A stretch of DNA of 64,000 bases from Leptodactylus fallax (Eukaryota > Chordata > Amphibia > Anura > Leptodactylidae): NCBI GenBank assembly GCA_947044405.1, contig CAMRHE010000012.1, positions 8,180,001-8,244,000 of the forward strand, written 5' to 3'. The position numbers and the translations under genes were made by a program. This document shows, piece after piece, positions 58,447-64,000 of this stretch (position 1 is the stretch's first letter; each line of letters opens with the position of its first letter). The notes beneath the pieces are model-generated. The model made no database searches. It was given only the letters and a program-made list of their open reading frames with translations, and had not been told where the DNA came from.

Positions 58447-60010
58447 CAGTCATGGCCAAAAGTTTTGAGAATGACACAAATATTATATTTTCACATGATC
58501 TGCTGCCCTCTGGTTTCTATGTGTGTTTGTCAGATGTTTTTATCACATACAGAAATATAATTGCATTGATATTATGAGTAACAGAAGCTTATATTGACAG
58601 TTAGAATGAGTTAATGCAGCAAGTCAATATTTGCAGTGTTGACCCTTCTTCTTCAGGACCTCTGCAATTCTCCCTGGCATGCTCTCAATCAACTTCTGGA
58701 CCAAATCCTGACTGATAGCAGTCCATTCTTGCAGAATCAATGCTTTAATTTTGTCTGAATTTGTTGGTTTTTGTTTGTCCACCCGTCTCTTGATGATTGA
58801 CCACAAGTTCTCAATGGGATTAAGATCTGGGGAGTTTCCAGGCCATGGACCCAAAATCTCTATGTTTTGTTCCCTGAGCCATTTAGTTATCACCTTTGCT
58901 TTATGGCAAGGTGCTCCATCATGCTGGAAAAGGCATTGTTGAGCGCCAAACTGCTCTTGGACGGTTGGGAGAAGTTGCTCTTGGAGGACATTCTGGTACC
59001 ATTCTTTATTCATGGCTGTGTTTTTAGGCAAGACTGTGAGAGAGGCGATTCCCTTGGCTGAGAAGCAACCCCACACATGAACCGTTTCAGGATGCTTTAC
59101 AGTTGGCATGAGACAAGACTGGTGGTAGTGCTCACCTCTTCTCCGAATAAGCTGTTTTCCAGATGTTCCAAACAATCGAAAAGGGGATTCATCAGAGAAA
59201 ATGACTTTACCCCAGTCCTCAGCAGTCCACTCCCTGTACCTTTTGCAGAATATCAGTCTGTCCCTGATGTTTTTTCTGGAGAGAAGTGGCTTCTTTGCTG
59301 CCCTCCTTGAGACCAGGCCTTGCTCCAAGAGTCTCCACCTCACAGTGCGTGCAGATGCACTCACACCTGCCTGCTGCCATTCCTCAGCAAGCTCTGCACT
59401 GCTGGTAGCCCGATCCCGCAGCTGAAACACTTTTAAGAGACGGTCCTGCCGCTTGCTGGTCTTTCTTGGGCGCCCTGGAGCCTTTTTGGCACCAATGGAA
59501 CCTCTCTCCTTGAAGTTCTTGATGATGCGATAGATTGTTGACTGAGGTGCAATCTTTCTAGCTGCAATACTCTTCCCAGTTAGGCCATTTTTGTGCAGTG
59601 CAATGATGACTGCACGTGTTTCTTTAGAGATAACCATGGTTAACAGAAGAGAAACAATGATGGCAAGCACCAGCCTCCTTTTAAAGTGTCCAGTGGTGTC
59701 ATTCTTACTTAATCATGACAGATTGAACTCCAGCCCTGTCCTCATCAACACCCACACCTGTGTTAATGGAGCAATCACTGAAACGATGTTAGGTGGTCCT
59801 TTTAAGGCAGGGCTGCAATGATGTTGAAATGTGTTTTGGGGGATAAAGTTCATTTTCTAGGCAAATATTGACTTTGCAAGTAATTGCTGTTAAGCTGATC
59901 ACTCTTTATAACATTCTGGAGTATATGCAAATTGCCATTAGAAAAACTGAAGCAGTAGACTTTGTAAAAATTAATATTTGTATCATTCTCAAAACTTTTG
60001 GCCATGACTG
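58447..60010 (-). mobile_element. Tc1-B: apparently intact Tc1/mariner element
   Basis: The termini CAGTCATGGCCAAAAGTTTT and its exact inverse are present. TA target duplications lie at 58445-58446 and 60011-60012. The site is a (GATA)n run: GATAGATAGATA precedes the left end and GATAGATAGATAGAT follows the right. Inverted repeats of about 200 bp (with internal divergence) frame one minus-strand gene. The element is 1564 bp, as in Tc1-A. Confidence 0.96.
58624..59637 (-). CDS. Tc1/mariner transposase, intact (337 residues)
   Basis: The transposase binds the inverted repeats, excises the element and inserts it at TA. The frame runs from an ATG in a CCATGG context at 59637 to the stop at 58624, with no break. 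An in-frame Met 11 codons upstream (59670) is possible, but the extension is hydrophobic and the same segment upstream of the Tc1-A start is interrupted by a stop in one frame. Residues about 1-110 hold two helix-turn-helix regions (GLTGKSIAARKIAPQSTIYR and ASSAELAEEW-like) with GRPRKTSKRQ between. The DDE domain shows IFSDESPFRLFG, LFQHDGAPCHKAK and SPDLNPIENLW. By my count 35 residues separate the second Asp and the Glu, so DD35E and not the usual DD34E. Confidence 0.93.
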   Translation of the reverse strand: MVISKETRAVIIALHKNGLTGKSIAARKIAPQSTIYRIIKNFKERGSIGAKKAPGRPRKTSKRQDRLLKVFQLRDRATSSAELAEEWQQAGVSASARTVRWRLLEQGLVSRRAAKKPLLSRKNIRDRLIFCKRYREWTAEDWGKVIFSDESPFRLFGTSGKQLIRRRGEHYHQSCLMPTVKHPETVHVWGCFSAKGIASLTVLPKNTAMNKEWYQNVLQEQLLPTVQEQFGAQQCLFQHDGAPCHKAKVITKWLREQNIEILGPWPGNSPDLNPIENLWSIIKRRVDKQKPTNSDKIKALILQEWTAISQDLVQKLIESMPGRIAEVLKKKGQHCKY

Positions 60011-60017
60011 TAGATAG

Positions 60018-62085
60018 ATAGATAGATTATTATTTATTCATATAGCACCATTAATTCCATGGTGCGTTACAATTGAGGGTTTACATACAGTACACAAAAT
60101 ATACAGAACAAATACAATACTAACAGTGACCAACAGGTACAGTGGGATACAGGCCCTGCCCACAAGGGCTTACAATCTATGAGGAAAAAGGGATAGAGAC
60201 AGTAGGTGAGGGGAGAAGCTGTTCATGTGGTGGTGTGGTGACAGTAGTGTTATTGGAGGTTGTAGGCCTTCCTGAATAGGTGCGTCTTCAGGGCCTTCTT
60301 GAAGCTTGTGATTATGGGGGTCAGTCTTATGTGTCTTGATAATGAGTTTCAGAGTAAGGGCGATGCACAGGAGAAATCTTGGAGATGGTTGTGTGAAGAG
60401 CGGATAAGAGCAGAGCAGAGTAGGAGGTCTTTGGAGGATCAGAGGTTACAAGTGGGCAAGTAGCGGGAGATTAGGTCAGAGATATATGGAGGGGACAGGT
60501 TATGGATGGCTTTGTATGTAAGCGTTAACATTTTGAACTCTATTTGCTGGGCAATGGGGAGCCAGTGGAGGGATTGGCAGAGGGGAGTGGCTGATCAGGG
60601 GGAGAAGGGTATTAAGCGAGCGGCACAGTTTAAGGTGGACTGGAGGGGAGCGAGAGCATTCGCTGCGAAGCCATGGAGAAACATGATACAGTAGTCTAAG
60701 CGAGAAATTATGAGCGCAAGGACTAGCACTTTTGTAGTTTCAGGGGTGAGGAAGGAGCGGATTCGATGGATGTTTTTGAATTGGAGGCACAGGAGGTCTT
60801 GAGGGTTTTGATGTGTGGCTTGAAGGATAGGTTATCCCAAAGCAGAGGACCCGTGGGACTGGGATAAGTGTGGTTCCATTAGCTTTAATAGATGGGTCAG
60901 GTAGAGGGGCCATGCGAGGTGGGGCAAAGATGATGAACTCCGTTACCTCCATGTTGAGTTTGAGAAAGCAGTAGGAGAGAAAGGAGGCTACGGCTGCTAG
61001 ACACTTTGGAACTCTGGACAACAGAGTGGTAATGTCTGGTCCAGAGAGATATATTTGAGTGTCGTCAGGTATTGAAAACCATGAGATTCTATGAGTTGGC
61101 CAAGGGTGAGGGTGTAGATGGAGAACTGGAGGGGTCCTAGGATGGATCCTTGGGGGACACCTACAGAAAGAGGGAGTGGCGAGGAGGTGGTGTGCGAGTG
61201 GAAAAATTCTGAATGTGCGGTTGGTGAGGTATGAGGAGATCCAGGAAAGGGTAAAGTCTGTGATGACAAGGGATGAGAGAGTTTCTAACGAGGGAATGAT
61301 CGACTGTGTCAAAGGCAGAGGAGAGGTCAAGGAGGAGGAGGACAGAGAAGTGCTGCTTGGCTTTGGCAGTTAGAAGGTCGTTAGTGACTTTGGTTAGTGC
61401 AGTTTCTGGGGAGTGATGGGGTCTGAAGCCTGACTGTAGTCTGTCAAAGAGTACGTTGGACGAAAGATAGGAGGATAGTTCAGAATGGACGTGTTGTTTA
61501 TGCAATTTTGAGGCTTACGGGAGCAGTGAGATGGGGTGATAGTTGGCTGGAGAGGAGGGGTCAAGGGATGCTTTCTTAAGTATAGGTGTCACGGTAGCGT
61601 GTTTGAAGGTGGACGGAAAGGATCCTCTGGTAAGACATAGGTTGAAGAGATGGGTTAGGGCAGGAGTAAAGACTTCAGTGCAGTTGGGAATGAGATGTGA
61701 CTGGATCGGGTCAAGCGCACAGGAGGTGGGATTTTGAAATTATGGTGGAGAGCTTTTCATCGGTGATGGTGAAGAATCAGGTTAAAGATGAAGAGCACCG
61801 AACAGTTGGGTAGAGTGGTTGTTGGGGGTGTAGGGTGAGACTGTCTCTGATGGTGTCAATTTTGTTTTTGAAATAAGAGGCAAAGTCATCAGCAAAGATG
61901 AGTGATGTTTGAGGGGGCAAGGGAGGACGGAGAAGGGTGTTGAAGGTAGTGAATAGCTGCTTGGGGTTGCAGGATAGGGAAGATATGAGTGTGGTGAAGT
62001 AGACCTGCTTTGCAGAGGTGAGTGCGCTCTTGAAGGTGAGAACTGCCTCTTTGTATCTGGTGAAGTCCTCCTGGGAATGGCATAG
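60018..62085 (-). mobile_element. 5'-truncated L2-like LINE, minus strand
   Basis: On the minus strand an RT coding region is followed by a 3' end reading CCATGGAATTAATGGTGCTA then TATGAATAAATAATAAT, which leads into (TATC)n. This GGTGCTATAT-AATAAATAAT ending is typical of L2-like elements. Tc1-B sits in the tail microsatellite. The 5' truncation point near 62085 also abuts ATAGATAGATAGAC. Confidence 0.85.
60740..62085 (-). pseudogene. L2-like LINE reverse transcriptase, multiply frameshifted
   Basis: Reading leftward across frames: a pre-RT region with FADDFASYFKNKIDTIR, then a PILKKASLDPSSPANYHPISLLP stretch and [36 protein letters not shown] follows (first catalytic Asp), then [17 protein letters not shown] and [12 protein letters not shown], where YADDTQIY is expected. 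Last are a KLNMEVTEFIIF-like stretch and a VLCFGITY segment in place of an LGV-type motif. The catalytic ADD is altered to PDD and several frameshifts are needed, so it is inactive. The N-terminal endonuclease is missing. Confidence 0.88.
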
Positions 62086-62812
62086 ATAGATAGACAGATA
62101 TGTATATAAATATATCTCACATTGCTTTCAAGGGAGGCAAAGATAGGAGCAGGACATTGAAAAAACTAAGCATCCTGTTAGATCTTGCCACAGATGTTGG
62201 ATTAAGCATGGGAGGCCACAGCTTGAGACTCCCCACTGATTAAGTCCATTTATGTGGCCCTAATTAGTGGCGTAAAGCTGGCTGGCAGTATTCCTCTTCA
62301 TTAACAAAAATGCTGCCGCCGCATGGGTGGTCCACCGTGGCTCTGTCGCTCAAGGGCCCACACAAACCCTGTATACACTATAGTTACTACATGTTTCTTA
62401 AAGTGTACCTCCAGTTTTAAACAACTTTTAATAAATGATTAGTGCATTTGAATATAAGAAACTTTGTAATATATTTTATTAAGGAGATCTGGTTCTTTCT
62501 CCACTTATTAAGCTGTTCTCCTGCTCCTTATCTTCAATCTAACTGCTTGTTTACATTATATTCACCCCCGTTTTCAGCCTCACAAATATCTTCAAATATA
62601 GCAGTGTTAAAAGAGTTCAGAATAGAAGAGTGAAGCAACAGAAATTATTTGAGTGTCTTTTCTATCTTCCCTTTTCATAGAATAATATGTAAAAAGTAAC
62701 TGCTAGAAAAGTGAGAAGAAAGCATATTTCTTTAATAAGATATATTACAAAGTTTTATATATAAACCTGAACTATTTATTTATGAAGAGATGTTTATATC
62801 TGGCGGTACGCT
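62086..62812. other. No gene seen
   Basis: Nothing recognised on either strand apart from AT-rich sequence. Confidence 0.5.
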
Positions 62813-63098
62813 TTAAAGGGAGTCTGTCACCAGGACCCAGCAATCACCTCAGCCCTGTAGATAGATAGGTCAGGGTCACCTGCATTAAACAGCGTTTATC
62901 CCTTTTGAATCAATGCCTTTGTTGTTGGGACATTGCTGTTTTTGTCAATATGCAAATGAGTTATTTGCAAACAGCGATATTTTGGCAACAGAGGCATGGA
63001 TTCAAAAAGGGAAAATACAATTTGATTCAAGTGACCCTTACCTATCTATCCGCAGGGCTAGGTTGATATGCTGGGTTCTGGTGACATACTCTCTTTAA
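62813..63098. repeat. TTAA MITE, GTCACCAG ends (286 bp)
   Basis: The left end TTAAAGGGAGTCTGTCACCA and the right end TGGTGACATACTCTCTTTAA are inverted with TTAA outermost. Inner segments (AATCAATGCCT with AGGCATGGATT; CAAATGAGTTATTTG) also pair. It shares the CTGTCACCAGG terminus with 318-678. Confidence 0.8.
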
Positions 63099-63277
63099 TG
63101 AATTTCAAGGGTTATTATTGCACCAGTGCCAGCTGGTGTAGGGAGTCTTATAGGCCAGGTAATTCTAACTGGGAAAACAGGTATGCAGATATTTAGTCAT
63201 ATTGCAAGGTCAGAATTTGATTTATAGGGTGCTAAAGGGGCAGCTTACAGACTCCCGGAGGAGACAAAATCTGCGCA
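63099..63277. other. No gene seen
   Basis: Spacer between two repeats. Confidence 0.5.
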
Positions 63278-64000
63278 CAGGGGCGGATTGGGACCTGAAA
63301 GTGGCCCTGGAAAAAAACATTTAAAAGTGGCCCCATTTTATAGTAGGTGGAGTCTTTAAGGGAAGGCAGGGCTAGCACAAGTAGTTCCACCATGTAAAGC
63401 AGTCCTTTGTAAAGTAATTTTGCACAGGACTGATTTACATTGAGGGAGAGGCAGCAGTCCTGTGTAAGTTACATTCCATGTAAAACAGACATTTCTGTTA
63501 CACAGGGCTGTCTGCTTTATATCTAAAGGCAACAGTCCTATGTAAGTAAAGTTATAGGCAGTGGGATCAGGGTGTCAATTAAACTGTAGGTGCAGCAGCA
63601 GCTGACATCAGACTCACAGTCCACAGACTCCTCAATTTAGAGGCTCTCAGGATTTGGACAAACTCCAGAGGTGTAACATAAAAAAAGAAAAATATGTTCC
63701 GCTGCTGTCCGCTGTTGCAGTCTGTTCAATGGCGCACCGTACTTAGTGACATCAACAGTCCCTTTCCAGCGACCACCTGAATGGCCTCAGTGGTCACGTG
63801 GGATGCAGGGGGAATGAGGCACAGTGCAAACCCAAACATGCTGCATTGTCAGACACTGGAATGCTGAGGACAGCTGACTATGTTTTTTTTTCTTAATGTT
63901 ACTCGTCTTTAAAAATAATGTCCCATAGTAAACGCAGTATAATGTCCCACACTGGCCCTCACACAGTATAATGTCCTATAGCGGCCCCTTCTCATAGTAC
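63278..64000 (+). mobile_element. hAT-4: left part of a fourth hAT-type element (runs off the window)
   Basis: CAGGGGCGGATTGGGACC at 63278 has the CAGGGGCG start of a hAT-type terminus, but the following sequence (GAAAGTGGCCCTGG) differs from hAT-1 and hAT-3. From about 63915 it contains tandem units GTATAATGTCCCACACTGGC and GTATAATGTCCTATAGCGGC, which resemble the hAT minisatellites. The right end and target duplication lie outside the window, so the call rests on the terminus and content only. Confidence 0.55.
63915..64000. repeat. Start of a ~30-bp minisatellite at the window edge
   Basis: Three units with TATAATGTCC(C/T) spaced 29-31 bp apart, cut by the window end. Confidence 0.7.

Noticed and set aside
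1..64000. Host exons, microRNAs or tRNA genes
   Set aside because: I looked for conserved protein-like frames with splice sites, tRNA folds and strong short hairpins outside repeats and found none I could support. A homology search could still find short exons.

Overview
This window is vertebrate intergenic or intronic DNA that looks like an anuran amphibian (frog or toad) genome. The basis is its repeat content: several Tc1/mariner families, a Tx1-like L1, L2/CR1-like LINEs, hAT-type non-autonomous elements, and many short foldback elements bounded by TTAA or by GGTTCACAC-type ends. The species call is inference from repeat style; no host marker gene is present. I found no host protein-coding exon, rRNA, tRNA or CRISPR array. 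Essentially all convincing coding sequence belongs to transposons.

Layout. 1-11 kb: AT-rich DNA with short MITEs (318-678, 4630-5108, 7718-7861, 7971-8285, 10553-10935), a possible solo LTR (2223-2994) and a 5'-truncated L1 with exact target duplications (8736-9655). 11.1-13.6 kb: hAT-type element hAT-1, with exact 8-bp duplications and a ~31-bp minisatellite. 15.4-16.3 kb: a 416-bp foldback and a second dispersed repeat. 18.8-22.6 kb: hAT-2, two copies of the hAT-1 family nested head to head. 22.9-32.9 kb: a four-level nest. An old Tc1 pseudogene (Tc1-E) is split by a Tc1 element (C1), which is split by a 6.3-kb L1, whose 3' UTR is split by hAT-3. 33-38.6 kb: foldbacks and the nearly intact Tc1-D. 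39.4-41 kb: a 5'-truncated L2/CR1-like LINE. 42.5 kb: a decayed BED-finger fragment of hAT type. 46.1-47.7 kb: Tc1-A. 48.2-49.7 kb: Tc1-C2, a second copy of the C family that shows the unoccupied L1 target site. 57.2-58.4 kb: minisatellites. 58.4-60.0 kb: Tc1-B, with an intact transposase gene. 60.0-62.1 kb: an L2-like LINE on the minus strand. 62.8-63.1 kb: a TTAA MITE. 63.3 kb to the end: the start of a fourth hAT-type element with the same minisatellite theme.

How the parts relate. The four Tc1 families sampled by five good copies (A, B, C1, C2, D) and one old relic (E) are at very different stages of decay. Tc1-B could encode a working 337-residue transposase. Tc1-D has one premature stop, and Tc1-A has a one-base deletion. 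C1 and C2 carry several lesions each. The hAT-type elements encode nothing recognisable and would depend on a transposase supplied elsewhere. Their internal cassettes (31-bp minisatellite, twin hairpins, GC-rich block with splice-donor-like palindromes) recur behind different termini, which is the most unusual pattern in the window.
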